Shown piece by piece: positions 53,013-60,541 of a stretch of 64,000 nt of DNA. Positions within the stretch are counted from its first letter, which is position 1. Each line of letters begins with the position of its first letter. Source of the stretch: Microlunatus endophyticus (GTDB lineage: Bacteria; Actinomycetota; Actinomycetes; Propionibacteriales; Propionibacteriaceae); assembly GCF_014646195.1 (NCBI RefSeq), contig NZ_BMMZ01000003.1:248001-312000 (forward strand), read 5' to 3'. A model generated the notes under the pieces. The model saw only the letters and a list, made by a program, of their open reading frames with translations. It was not told where the DNA came from and did not search any database. Position numbers and translations under genes: made by a program.

Positions 53013-53066
53013 GTTGTTGATCTTCAGTTGTGATCTTCTGTTGTTGATCTTCAGTTGTGGTCTTCG
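53013..53066. repeat. 27-bp tandem duplication spanning the hemC stop codon
   Basis: Two 27-base copies (53013-53039 and 53040-53066) differ at two positions. The second holds the last codons and stop of hemC, and the first is a downstream duplicate of them. The rest of the gap to hemD (52807-53012) shows nothing I can name. Confidence 0.9.
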
Positions 53067-54094
53067 TACTCGTTGCGCAAATCAGCGGGATCGATGGTCG
53101 ACAACACCTGCCGGGCCAGGCGTTCTCCCAGTTCTGCCGGGTCGGCGCACGAGCCTGATCCCGAAACAGTGACCAGCTGCGACCCGTCGTCCCCCTTCGT
53201 TCTCCCAATTACTGCGGCCAGAGTCAAATCGGTGCCCGCATCGCGGACGGACCGATCGTCGTCGACCTGGGCGGAGGTGACCTCCGCGAGCGCTCCCACC
53301 GGTGCAGTGCAACCCGCTTCCAGAACGGCCAGGAATCGCCGTTCGGCCAGGACTTCCGCCCTGGTGGCAACATGGTCGAGCCTAGTCAAAAGCGACCGGA
53401 TATCCGAATCGAGATTCGTCGCCGCCTCGACGGCCAGGGCCCCCTGTCCCGGTGCCGGCAACATCTCCTCGTGGGTCAGCATCCTGGCCGGCAGCCCGCC
53501 GACCTGAAGCTCGCCGACCGTCCCGGCATCGCCGGCGCACGGATCGAAGCCCTCGATCCGGCCCAGCCGCAGGAGTCCGGCCGCGGCCAGCACGGTGGCA
53601 TCGAAGCGGCCGTCGCGGACCTGCTGCACCCGGGTGTCGACGTTGCCGCGGATCGGCTCGATCCGCAGCCGGACGCCGTGATCATCGGCCCACTGCCGGA
53701 GCTGGGCTGCCCGTCGCGGTGCCCCGGTGCCGATCACGATCGGGCGGCCGCTCCTGTCGGGCTCGCCGGGCCAGCGGCCGACGAACACCTCGCGGGTGTC
53801 CTCGCGTTCGGGATAGGCGACGATCTCCAGACCGTCGGCGGCGGCGGTCGGCAGGTCCTTGAGCGAGTGCACGCCGATGTCGAACGCGCCGGCCAGCAAA
53901 CCGTCCCGGACGGCGCCGGTGAAGACGCCGGTTCCACCGATCTGGGTCAGCTCCCGATGATCGACATCGCCCCGGGTGCTGACCGGCACGAATGCCGAGG
54001 ACACCCCGTAGGCAGCCAGTGCCTCGGCGACCAGATCGGCCTGGGTGCGCGCCAGCGGCGAATTCCGGGCGCCGATCCGGACCGCCGGGGTCAT
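53051..54094 (-). CDS. hemC: Hydroxymethylbilane synthase
   Basis: The 347-residue enzyme polymerises four porphobilinogens into hydroxymethylbilane. The dipyrromethane cofactor cysteine is in LEAGCTAPVGALA, and the catalytic aspartate in GVHSLKDLPTA. It starts at ATG 54094, overlapping the hemA stop codon (ATGA). Its C-terminus YEDHN and stop codon lie in a 27-bp tandem duplication. Confidence 0.96.
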   Translation of the reverse strand: MTPAVRIGARNSPLARTQADLVAEALAAYGVSSAFVPVSTRGDVDHRELTQIGGTGVFTGAVRDGLLAGAFDIGVHSLKDLPTAAADGLEIVAYPEREDTREVFVGRWPGEPDRSGRPIVIGTGAPRRAAQLRQWADDHGVRLRIEPIRGNVDTRVQQVRDGRFDATVLAAAGLLRLGRIEGFDPCAGDAGTVGELQVGGLPARMLTHEEMLPAPGQGALAVEAATNLDSDIRSLLTRLDHVATRAEVLAERRFLAVLEAGCTAPVGALAEVTSAQVDDDRSVRDAGTDLTLAAVIGRTKGDDGSQLVTVSGSGSCADPAELGERLARQVLSTIDPADLRNEYEDHN

Positions 54095-55428
54095 CGGGTC
54101 GGACCGGTGCTGGTGATCTGCCCGTCCACGAGTTCGGGACCCTCGGTCGGTTCAGGCGCCGCGGTCGTCTCGGGCGACATCACCGCGACGACGGTCTGCG
54201 GGTCGAGGGCGAACAGCTCCCGCAGAGCGGCGGCGTAGTCGACCTGGCCCTGGTTGGCGGCGAATTCCTGGACCCGCACGGTCGGCTGGTGCAGCAGCTT
54301 GTCGACCACCCGCCTTACGGTCTTGGCGATCTCGGCCCGCTGGCGCTCGTCCAGTTCGGGGAGCCGGCCGTCCAGCCGGTGCAACTCGGACTCGGTGACC
54401 TCGGCGGCCATCGACCGCAGTGCGACAACCGTCGGGGTGACCTGGGAGGCCCGGCGGCGGGCCAGGAAGTCGTGCACCTCGAGGCGTACCAGCTCCCGGG
54501 CCGCGTCGACGTCGGCGGTCGAGACGGTGTCGTCACCGGCATGCAGCAGGCGATCGAGATTGATCAGCGGCACCAGGTCGGCGATCGCCGGGTCGGCGTC
54601 GGCCGGCAGTGCCAGGTCGATCACCGCGACAACCGGGGTCCCGACGACCTGGTCCGCGGTCAGGACAAGATCACGAGCACCGGTACAGGTGATCACCAGG
54701 TCCGAACCGGACAGCACCTCACCCAGCCCGGCGAGCGGGCGAGCCTGACCCCCGATCGCCTCCGCCAGCCGCACGGCCCGGTCGTAGGTCCGGTTGACCG
54801 CCGTCACCTGGGCGCCGTGGGCAGCCACGGTCCGTGCCGCCAGCGAGGCCATCGACCCGGCGCCGACGACGGCGACCCGGGCGCCCTCCAGCGATCCGAT
54901 CATGGACTGGTAGTGCCGCAGCGCGGCGGTCATCATCGAGCGTCCGGCGCCGCCGATCGCAGTCTCGGTCTGGACTCGCTTGCCAACCCGGATTCCCTGC
55001 TGGAACAGGGAATTCAGCACCGTGCCGACGGTGCCGATCTGCTGCGCGCCGGTGAGTGCGGTGCGCACCTGGCCGAGGATCTGGTTCTCACCGATCACCA
55101 TCGAGTCCAGGCCGCCGGAGACGTTGAAGGTGTGGGCGACCGCGCCCTCGTCGAAATAGACCGAGCAGATTCCGCGCAGCAGCGTCGTCTCGGTGCCGGT
55201 CGCCTCGGCGAGCTGCCCGGTGATCTCGTCCAGACCGGCGTGGAAGCGCGCCACCTCGGCGTACACCTCGGTGCGGTTGCAGGTGGACAGCACAACGGCC
55301 TCGTCGATGTGCTCGCTGCGGGACAGCGACTCCCCCAGCTTGGCGGCGGTGTCGGGATCCATCGACAGCCTGCCCAGGACGTCGATCGACGTCGTCTTGT
55401 GGGAGACGCTGACCACCAGGATGCTCAC
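54091..55428 (-). CDS. hemA: Glutamyl-tRNA reductase
   Basis: The 445-residue enzyme reduces glutamyl-tRNA to glutamate-1-semialdehyde and commits the cell to tetrapyrroles. It shows SVSHKTTSIDVLGRL, the catalytic cysteine in LSTCNRTEVYAE (about residue 50), GGLDSMVIGENQILGQV and the NADPH motif VAVVGAGSMASLAARTV. GTG 55428 overlaps the rex stop codon (GTGA), so translation is coupled to that of the redox sensor. Feedback by haem is common for HemA, but nothing here shows it. Confidence 0.96.
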   Translation of the reverse strand: MSILVVSVSHKTTSIDVLGRLSMDPDTAAKLGESLSRSEHIDEAVVLSTCNRTEVYAEVARFHAGLDEITGQLAEATGTETTLLRGICSVYFDEGAVAHTFNVSGGLDSMVIGENQILGQVRTALTGAQQIGTVGTVLNSLFQQGIRVGKRVQTETAIGGAGRSMMTAALRHYQSMIGSLEGARVAVVGAGSMASLAARTVAAHGAQVTAVNRTYDRAVRLAEAIGGQARPLAGLGEVLSGSDLVITCTGARDLVLTADQVVGTPVVAVIDLALPADADPAIADLVPLINLDRLLHAGDDTVSTADVDAARELVRLEVHDFLARRRASQVTPTVVALRSMAAEVTESELHRLDGRLPELDERQRAEIAKTVRRVVDKLLHQPTVRVQEFAANQGQVDYAAALRELFALDPQTVVAVMSPETTAAPEPTEGPELVDGQITSTGPTR

Positions 55429-56192
55429 GACGCTGTTGCCTTCTCGATCGTGGATTTGTTGATCTTGATACTCGGCTCGACGACCGAGTCGCCGGTCTGC
55501 TGCTCGTGATAAGCCAGGATCTGCAGCTCCTGGCCGAGATCGACCTTGCGCAGATTGACCTCGGCCGGCACCGCGAGTGCCGTGGGGGCGAAATTGAGGA
55601 TGCTCCGGACACCGCAGGCGACCAGCCGATCGGTCACATCTTGGGCGGCCGCGGCCGGCACCGCGAGCACCGCGATCCGTGGCGACGTTCGGGCGACGAC
55701 GTCCTCCAGGCGGGCGAGATCGGCGATCGGCACGCCGACCACCTCGCGGCCGATCAGTGCGGGATTGGGGTCGAGCAGGGCGACGATCCGAAATCCCCGG
55801 GTGCCGAAGCCGGAGTAGTTGGCCAGCGCGGTGCCGAGGTTGCCCAGTCCGACGATGATCACCGGCCACTCCTGGGCCGAGCCGATCTCGCGGCCGATCT
55901 GGAAGCGGAGGTACTCGACGTCATAGCCGACGCCGCGCGTGCCGTAGGTGCCGAGATAGGAGAGGTCCTTGCGCAACTGCGCCGAGTTGACCCCGGCGGC
56001 GTCGGCCAGCTCTCCGCTGCTGATCGTGGTGACACCCTCGTCGGCGATCACGTTGAGAGTACGGAGGTAGACCGGAAGCCTGGCGATGGTGGCGTCCGGG
56101 ATGCCCTTCTCCGCGACCGGCCGGTCGGAACGCATCGGGCCGCCCTGCGGATCGAGTCCCCCGCCGTCCGGCCGGGGCTGTGAGGGCGTCAC
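55425..56192 (-). CDS. rex: Redox-sensing repressor Rex
   Basis: The 255-residue repressor has an N-terminal winged helix (about 30-95: ATIARLPVYLRTLNVIADEGVTTISSGELADAAGVNSAQLRKDLSYLG) and a Rossmann domain (VIIVGLGNLGTALANYSGF) that binds NADH and NAD+. High NADH releases it from DNA. GTG 56192 with a GGAGG site was chosen over longer readings. It heads rex-hemA-hemC-hemD and probably represses its own operon through the box at 56245-56262. Confidence 0.95.
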   Translation of the reverse strand: MTPSQPRPDGGGLDPQGGPMRSDRPVAEKGIPDATIARLPVYLRTLNVIADEGVTTISSGELADAAGVNSAQLRKDLSYLGTYGTRGVGYDVEYLRFQIGREIGSAQEWPVIIVGLGNLGTALANYSGFGTRGFRIVALLDPNPALIGREVVGVPIADLARLEDVVARTSPRIAVLAVPAAAAQDVTDRLVACGVRSILNFAPTALAVPAEVNLRKVDLGQELQILAYHEQQTGDSVVEPSIKINKSTIEKATAS

Positions 56193-56233
56193 GTGCCTTG
56201 TGCCTCCGATGTGTTCCTGTGCTCCGCCACCAC

Positions 56234-56262
56234 ACTGTAGGAGCTTGTGAACGGGATAACAA
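56234..56262 (-). promoter_or_regulatory. rex-hem promoter with overlapping Rex operator
   Basis: On the minus strand TTGTTA (56262-56257), a 17-bp spacer and TACAGT (56239-56234) form a promoter. TTGTGAACGGGATAACAA (56245-56262) resembles the Rex box TTGTGAA-N4-6-TTCACAA, with a weaker right half, and covers the -35 and spacer. Confidence 0.75.
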
Positions 56263-56319
56263 ACCACCGGACAGGTCTCGATCAGGTGGCTCTCACGCAC
56301 CGCTCGCAGGGTCGTCCGC

Positions 56320-56655
56320 CTAGTCGGTGTGGAACACCTCTTCGGCCCCGGCCCACCACTCACCCTCGGCGATGGTCTCCAGCGGGCTCTGCATCGGGTC
56401 GGTCACCTTCCACCACTCCTGGGTGGTCGGGTCGTCGGCCATCCGGGCCATGTCGGCAGCCAGATCGTCGCCGTGGTACTCGAAATAGGCGAAGAGCAGA
56501 TTCTCCGGTTCGCGCAGGAAGATCGAGTAGTTCCTGATCCCGGACCCATGGATCTGCTCCAGCACTCCCGGCCAGACGGCGGCATGGATCCGCTTGTACT
56601 CCTGGATCACCTCGGGCTTGAGCCGGATGATCTGGGCAACCCTCTGCATGTTCAC
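56320..56655 (-). CDS. L-rhamnose mutarotase-like protein
   Basis: The 111-residue ferredoxin-like-fold protein matches RhaM: QRVAQIIRLKPEVIQEYKRIHAAVWPGVLEQI with the catalytic-type histidine, YSIFLREPENLLFAYFEYHG, and the tryptophans of QEWWKVTDPMQSPL. RhaM interconverts rhamnose anomers, but no rhamnose genes are nearby. The GTG at 56655 overlaps the stop codon of the glutaredoxin-like gene, which supports this start and co-expression. Its real substrate may differ. Confidence 0.87.
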   Translation of the reverse strand: MNMQRVAQIIRLKPEVIQEYKRIHAAVWPGVLEQIHGSGIRNYSIFLREPENLLFAYFEYHGDDLAADMARMADDPTTQEWWKVTDPMQSPLETIAEGEWWAGAEEVFHTD

Positions 56656-56939
56656 TCTCCTCGCGTCAGCGCGGCCGTCAGCCGATCCCGGTCGACCCGC
56701 CAGAAGTCGTGCTGCCGGCCGTCGACGAAGGTCACCGGCACCTGGTCGGTGTACTGCCGGGCCAGTTTCGGGTCGGAGTCGATGTCCACCTCGCGGTAGC
56801 GCACGCCGGTCGCGCGGCAGACCTCGTCGATCACCGTCAGCGCCTCTGCACAGAGGTGGCAGCCGGTCCGGGTCACGACCACCACCCGGGCATCAACAGC
56901 ATCCTCGGCAGCGTCCTCACCGACACGGGGCTGGGTCAT
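56652..56939 (-). CDS. Glutaredoxin-like protein
   Basis: The 95-residue thioredoxin-fold protein has the redox motif TRTGCHLCAEAL (CHLC, about residues 27-30), the cis-proline TDQVPVTFVDG and a C-terminal RVDRDRL. It belongs to the DUF836/glutaredoxin-2-like family; M. tuberculosis Rv0508 has the same place upstream of hemA. The partner thiol is unknown. ATG 56939 is used; an upstream in-frame ATG is less likely. Confidence 0.9.
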   Translation of the reverse strand: MTQPRVGEDAAEDAVDARVVVVTRTGCHLCAEALTVIDEVCRATGVRYREVDIDSDPKLARQYTDQVPVTFVDGRQHDFWRVDRDRLTAALTRGE

Positions 56940-56988
56940 GGCCAGAGTCTGGCACGGCTCCCCCACGCCCGCGCACTAAGGTTGCGAT

Positions 56989-57792
56989 ATGACCACGCCG
57001 GCCCCCCTCATCCGACCGGATGTCGCGGCAGCGGCGTTCTTCGACCTGGACAACACCGTGATCCAGGGCGCCTCGATGTTCCATCTGGCCCGCGGTCTCT
57101 ACCAGCGGGGCTTCTTCCCCACCCGGGCGATCCTCAAGGGCCTGTGGTTGCAGACCTGGTTCCGGGTGATGGGCCGGGAGAATCCCGAGCACATGCGCCA
57201 GGCCCGGGATTCCGCGCTCAGCTTCATCGCCGGGCACACGGTCGAGGAGATGGCCGCGGCCGGCGAGGAGATCTACGAGGAATCGATCCTGCCCAAGATC
57301 TGGCCCGGCACCCGTGCCCTGGTGCAGACCCACCTGGATGTCGGCCAGCAGGTCTGGGTGGTCACGGCGGCGCCGATCGAGCTGGCCGGGATCATCGCCA
57401 AGCGACTCGGTCTGACCGGGGCGGTGGCCACCATCCCGGAGACCGTCAACGGCGTCTACACCGGCCGGCTGGTGGGTGAGTTGCTGCACGGACCCGCCAA
57501 GGCCGATGCGGTCCGCAACCTGGCCGCCGAACACGGGCTGGACCTGGCCCGCTGCTTCGCCTACTCCGACTCGTACAACGACCTGCCGATGCTGTCGCTG
57601 GTCGGCCATCCGTGTGCGGTGAATCCGGACAAGCGACTGGAGCACCACGCGCAGGAACTGGACTGGCAGATCCGCGAATTCCGCACCCATCGCCGGGCGG
57701 TCCGCCTCGGATTGCTCGGCACCGCAAGCGCCGGTGCCGCCGCTGGTGCGCTGGCCGCCGGGCTGGGCGTACGGCGGATGCTCAAGCGCTAG
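56989..57792 (+). CDS. HAD-IB family phosphatase (SerB1-like)
   Basis: The 267-residue HAD phosphatase has motif I FFDLDNTVIQG (DxDxT), motif II VVTAAP, a lysine in GPAKADAV and motif III YSDSYNDLPML. A C-terminal helix (GLLGTASAGAAAGALAAGLGV) may touch the membrane. M. tuberculosis SerB1 (Rv0505c) lies in the same cluster. The substrate is uncertain: phosphoserine or a phospholipid-type monophosphate. TAAGGT lies six bases before ATG 56989, so the message is probably leaderless. Confidence 0.92.
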   Translation: MTTPAPLIRPDVAAAAFFDLDNTVIQGASMFHLARGLYQRGFFPTRAILKGLWLQTWFRVMGRENPEHMRQARDSALSFIAGHTVEEMAAAGEEIYEESILPKIWPGTRALVQTHLDVGQQVWVVTAAPIELAGIIAKRLGLTGAVATIPETVNGVYTGRLVGELLHGPAKADAVRNLAAEHGLDLARCFAYSDSYNDLPMLSLVGHPCAVNPDKRLEHHAQELDWQIREFRTHRRAVRLGLLGTASAGAAAGALAAGLGVRRMLKR

Positions 57793-57830
57793 CCTCGCGA
57801 GCCGTCAGGAACTGCATCCGGATCCGATGA

Positions 57831-57858
57831 TCGACCGCGAGCCGTCGACCGCGAGCCG
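57831..57858 (+). repeat. Exact 14-bp tandem duplication
   Basis: tcgaccgcgagccg occurs twice in a row downstream of the HAD gene. A third partial copy (cgcgagccg) lies at 57796-57804. Confidence 0.92.
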
Positions 57859-57891
57859 CTGATTGCCTAGCCTGAGGTCAGGACTCATCGA

Positions 57892-57914
57892 GCCGCCCCT
57901 CCGTGGGGGTCGGC
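57892..57914. terminator. Terminator-like hairpin between HAD and acyltransferase genes
   Basis: GCCG-CCCC pairs with GGGG-CGGC around a short loop between convergent genes. There is no T-run. Confidence 0.45.
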
Positions 57915-57944
57915 TGAGAGGGATGACGTGTCGCCCGGAGGTGC

Positions 57945-59048
57945 TCACCCGAAGATGCCGCGCCGCTCCCCGAGCAGCGCATACAGGGTCTGCTGGATCG
58001 TCTCTCGGACCTGATCGGTGACGTTGTAGACGACCATCGGATCATCGGCCGCCCCGTCGGGCAGTTCGTCGGTGGCGATCTGTTCGCCGAAGCGGATGAT
58101 CCACTTGCTCGGCAGCGGGATCATCCCGAGCACACCCAGCAACGGGAACAACGGGGTCACCGGGAAGTACGGCACCCCGAGGATCCTGGCCAGCGCAGGC
58201 AGATGGACGATCTGCGGATAGATCTCCTCGGACCCGATGATCGAGATCGGCACGATCGGCACCCGGGCGCGCGCAGCGGCGGAGACGAAGCCGCCGCGGC
58301 CGAAGCGCTGCAGTTTGTAACGCTCGGAGTAGAGCTTGCCGAGACCCTTGAAGCCCTCGGGGAAGACGGTGACCAGTTCGCCGTTGCCGAGCAGCCGCTC
58401 GGCGTCCTCCTGGCACGCCAGGGTGACGCCGATCTTCCGGGCGAAGTCGCCGGCGTACGGGGTGGCGAAGACCAGGTCGGCACCGAGCGTACGGGAATGC
58501 CGTTCGATCTCGTCGTAGATCACCGACTGCAGCACCAGCGCGTCGATCGGCAGCCCGCCGGCATGGTTGGAGACCAGCAGCGCCGCTCCGTCGGCCGGAA
58601 TGTTCTCGGCACCCTGGACCTCGACCCGGAACCAGGTCCGGGCCAGCTGGCGCAGGGCGGGCAGCACGATCGTCGTGGTGAATTCCGGGTCGAAGCCGAA
58701 TTCGTCGACGGCGTAGTCACCGGACATCCGGCGCCGGACGAATTCCGACAGTTCGTCCGCGGTGCCGGACCAGTCAACGCCCAGCCGGGCACCGAGGTTG
58801 ATCAACTCGCGCAGCGGGTCGTCGCCCAACGTCCGCAAGTCCTCGACCGGCAGCTCCCGCAACCCGGCCAGGAACCGCTGCGCCGCGCCACCCAGCTCGG
58901 TCAGCAGCCGGGCGAATTCCGTCGGCCGTTCCTGATCATGATCCCGGCCCTGTTGATCCCGGCCCTGTTGATCCCGGCCCTGTTGATCTTGATTGGGCTC
59001 ATGATCATCGCGATGGTCGTCCATCCAGATCACGTCCGCCTCAGGCAC
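57945..59048 (-). CDS. PlsC-type acyltransferase (Rv0502-like)
   Basis: The 367-residue protein has a PlsC domain (about 140-345) with LVSNHAGGLPIDALVL in place of the usual HX4D, and the second motif VFPEGFKGLGKLY. It most likely transfers fatty acyl groups to a lysophospholipid or similar acceptor at the membrane. The spacing HX6D is as I recall for the actinobacterial Rv0502-like group. The first 45 residues are acidic and disordered, with exact RDQQG repeats from a 15-bp DNA repeat. The GTG 59048 overlaps the epimerase stop codon by 8 bases. Confidence 0.88.
   Translation of the reverse strand: MPEADVIWMDDHRDDHEPNQDQQGRDQQGRDQQGRDHDQERPTEFARLLTELGGAAQRFLAGLRELPVEDLRTLGDDPLRELINLGARLGVDWSGTADELSEFVRRRMSGDYAVDEFGFDPEFTTTIVLPALRQLARTWFRVEVQGAENIPADGAALLVSNHAGGLPIDALVLQSVIYDEIERHSRTLGADLVFATPYAGDFARKIGVTLACQEDAERLLGNGELVTVFPEGFKGLGKLYSERYKLQRFGRGGFVSAAARARVPIVPISIIGSEEIYPQIVHLPALARILGVPYFPVTPLFPLLGVLGMIPLPSKWIIRFGEQIATDELPDGAADDPMVVYNVTDQVRETIQQTLYALLGERRGIFG
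58940..58984. repeat. Three exact 15-bp tandem repeats in coding sequence
   Basis: gatcccggccctgtt is repeated three times without mismatch. On the minus strand it encodes RDQQG repeats in the disordered N-terminus of the acyltransferase. Confidence 0.95.
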
Positions 59049-60102
59049 GGCGATCCCCTGCCGATCCAGCCCGGGCCGCCGGCCGCGCCGGGCCGAGCGC
59101 CGAACCGATCACGCCGGCCGCCAGCTGGCCCAGTCGCGGTGCCCGGAACCTGCCGGGACGCAGTCCTGCGGCGAAATCCTCCAGCGCCGCCCGGGTCGAG
59201 TACTGCGGCGTGAAGCCGGTCGCGGCGGCGAATCGGCTGGTGTCCATACAGCGACCATAGGTGACCGCATCAATCCGGTCGGCGGACATGTCGGCGGTTC
59301 CGGTTCGCCGACCGACGGCAGCAACTGGAGCAACCAGCCGCTCGGGAACCCCGATCGCCGGCCGGCCGAGCACCGCCAGGGCCTGTCGCAGGGTGACGAC
59401 ATCCGCAGCGCCGATGTTGAAGGTCCCCGGGTGATCGGCGCCGGCGACCAGCTCCAGGGCGGTCACGGCATCGGACGGATGCAGGAACTGCAGCCGGGCG
59501 TCGTACCCCATCGGCGCCGGTACCACCGGGAGCGCCAGATAGCCGGCCAGCGCCGAATCGGTGTGCGCGCCCATCAGCTCGGCCAACCGCAGCACGCTGA
59601 CGACCAGGTCGGGACGGCGCCGGGCCAGGCGAGAGACGAAACTCTCGATCTCGCGGGCATCCCGGCCGAATCCGGACCGTGGCTCGACCCGGGCCGTCAT
59701 CTCCTCGGTGAACCGGGCCGGATCGCGGGGCGAGGCTCCGTAGACGCCGGCCGTGGACCGGACGACCAGGCGACGTACGGAGGTGGAGGTCTGACAGGCG
59801 GCGAGCAACTGCATGGTGCCGATGACGTTGATCTCTTTCATCATCGCCATACCGCCGGTCTCCGCGGGCGAGGAGACCATGCCGAGGTGGACGACCGTCT
59901 CCACCCCGGATCCGGAGAGCAACCGCCCGATGGCGGCGTTGCGGATGTCGGCGCGGATGTAGCGGGTCCGGCCGATGTCGTACTTGGGCGGCAGCACATC
60001 GACGCCGATCACGTCGAGATCGTCGCGGGCGGCGAGCGAGCGGGCGAACCGGGCGCCCAGCTGACGCGAGACCCCGGTGATCAGGATGGCCGTCACGACC
60101 AC
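59041..60102 (-). CDS. NAD-dependent epimerase/dehydratase (Rv0501-like)
   Basis: The 353-residue extended short-chain dehydrogenase has a Rossmann start ILITGVSRQLGARFARSL, VVHLGMVSSPAETGG, and the STAGVYGAS segment. The canonical active-site YxxxK is not obvious near FGRDAREIE, where the tyrosine and lysine are replaced, so it may bind rather than convert a nucleotide sugar. A C-terminal basic and Ala-rich tail follows. GTG 60102 or 60096 is the start. M. tuberculosis keeps the same pair (Rv0501-Rv0502) after the bS22 gene. Confidence 0.87.
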   Translation of the reverse strand: MVVTAILITGVSRQLGARFARSLAARDDLDVIGVDVLPPKYDIGRTRYIRADIRNAAIGRLLSGSGVETVVHLGMVSSPAETGGMAMMKEINVIGTMQLLAACQTSTSVRRLVVRSTAGVYGASPRDPARFTEEMTARVEPRSGFGRDAREIESFVSRLARRRPDLVVSVLRLAELMGAHTDSALAGYLALPVVPAPMGYDARLQFLHPSDAVTALELVAGADHPGTFNIGAADVVTLRQALAVLGRPAIGVPERLVAPVAAVGRRTGTADMSADRIDAVTYGRCMDTSRFAAATGFTPQYSTRAALEDFAAGLRPGRFRAPRLGQLAAGVIGSALGPARPAARAGSAGDRRA

Positions 60103-60133
60103 AACGGTAGCGCCCGGAACCGGCGCAACAACA

Positions 60134-60172
60134 CGATCCGCCGGCCACGACAGTCTCGTGGCCGGCGGATCG
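60134..60172. terminator. Perfect 17-bp hairpin after the bS22 gene
   Basis: CGATCCGCCGGCCACGA pairs exactly with 60156-60172 around the loop CAGTC. It separates the short bS22 gene from the epimerase gene and likely terminates or attenuates the bS22 message. Confidence 0.85.
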
Positions 60173-60201
60173 GCGGGCTTTCAGCCGTACGGCTGCAGGT
60201 C

Positions 60202-60303
60202 TTACTTCCCGGCGCGGCGGCGCTGGATGCGTGTGCGCTTCAGCAGCTTGCGGTGCTTCTTCTTCGCCATCCGCTTCCGGCGCTTCTTGATAACCGAACC
60301 CAC
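60202..60303 (-). CDS. Small basic ribosomal protein bS22 (AURKAIP1/COX24-like)
   Basis: This 33-residue protein, [18 protein letters not shown] followed by [14 protein letters not shown], is almost entirely basic and matches the actinobacterial 33-residue AURKAIP1/COX24-domain protein. In mycobacteria that protein (Rv0500B) was found in the small ribosomal subunit and named bS22. The GTG at 60303 has a GAGAGG site. It precedes the Rv0501- and Rv0502-like genes here too, and a strong hairpin follows the stop codon. Confidence 0.93.
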
Positions 60304-60541
60304 TCTTGGACCTCTCGCTTATCCCGGACGGGCCGGGACCAACGCTTTGTTGGCATTTGGAACGTGTGTCGTCACGACGACCGATCGGCTGTTCACCCAC
60401 CTGGATGGATGCGCAGCGCCCGGTAACTGCCGGACAAGACAGGAATCCTACCGGCGGTACGGCGCAAGTCGCGAATCCGTCCCAGCCGGGTGACATAGGT
60501 GAGCATCCGCAGTGCCGTCGCCGGCCGGTCAACCCGGCCCG
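60304..60541. other. Intergenic region upstream of the bS22 gene
   Basis: This 238-base stretch lies between two minus-strand genes. A minus-strand GATAAG near 60316-60321 may be part of the bS22 promoter. I see no gene; the small BldC-type HTH gene that precedes bS22 in mycobacteria is not here. Confidence 0.5.

Noticed and set aside
52948..53208. Minus-strand frame reading TTTEDQQ-type repeats across the hemC end
   Set aside because: It is produced by the 27-bp duplication in a shifted frame and overlaps hemC; no sign of a real protein.
57886..57950. CTGAGA preceded by a GGGG hairpin, resembling the start of a TPP riboswitch
   Set aside because: The second half of the aptamer (TGATC...GGATAATGCCAGCG-type) is absent and no thiamine gene follows; the hairpin is better read as a terminator.
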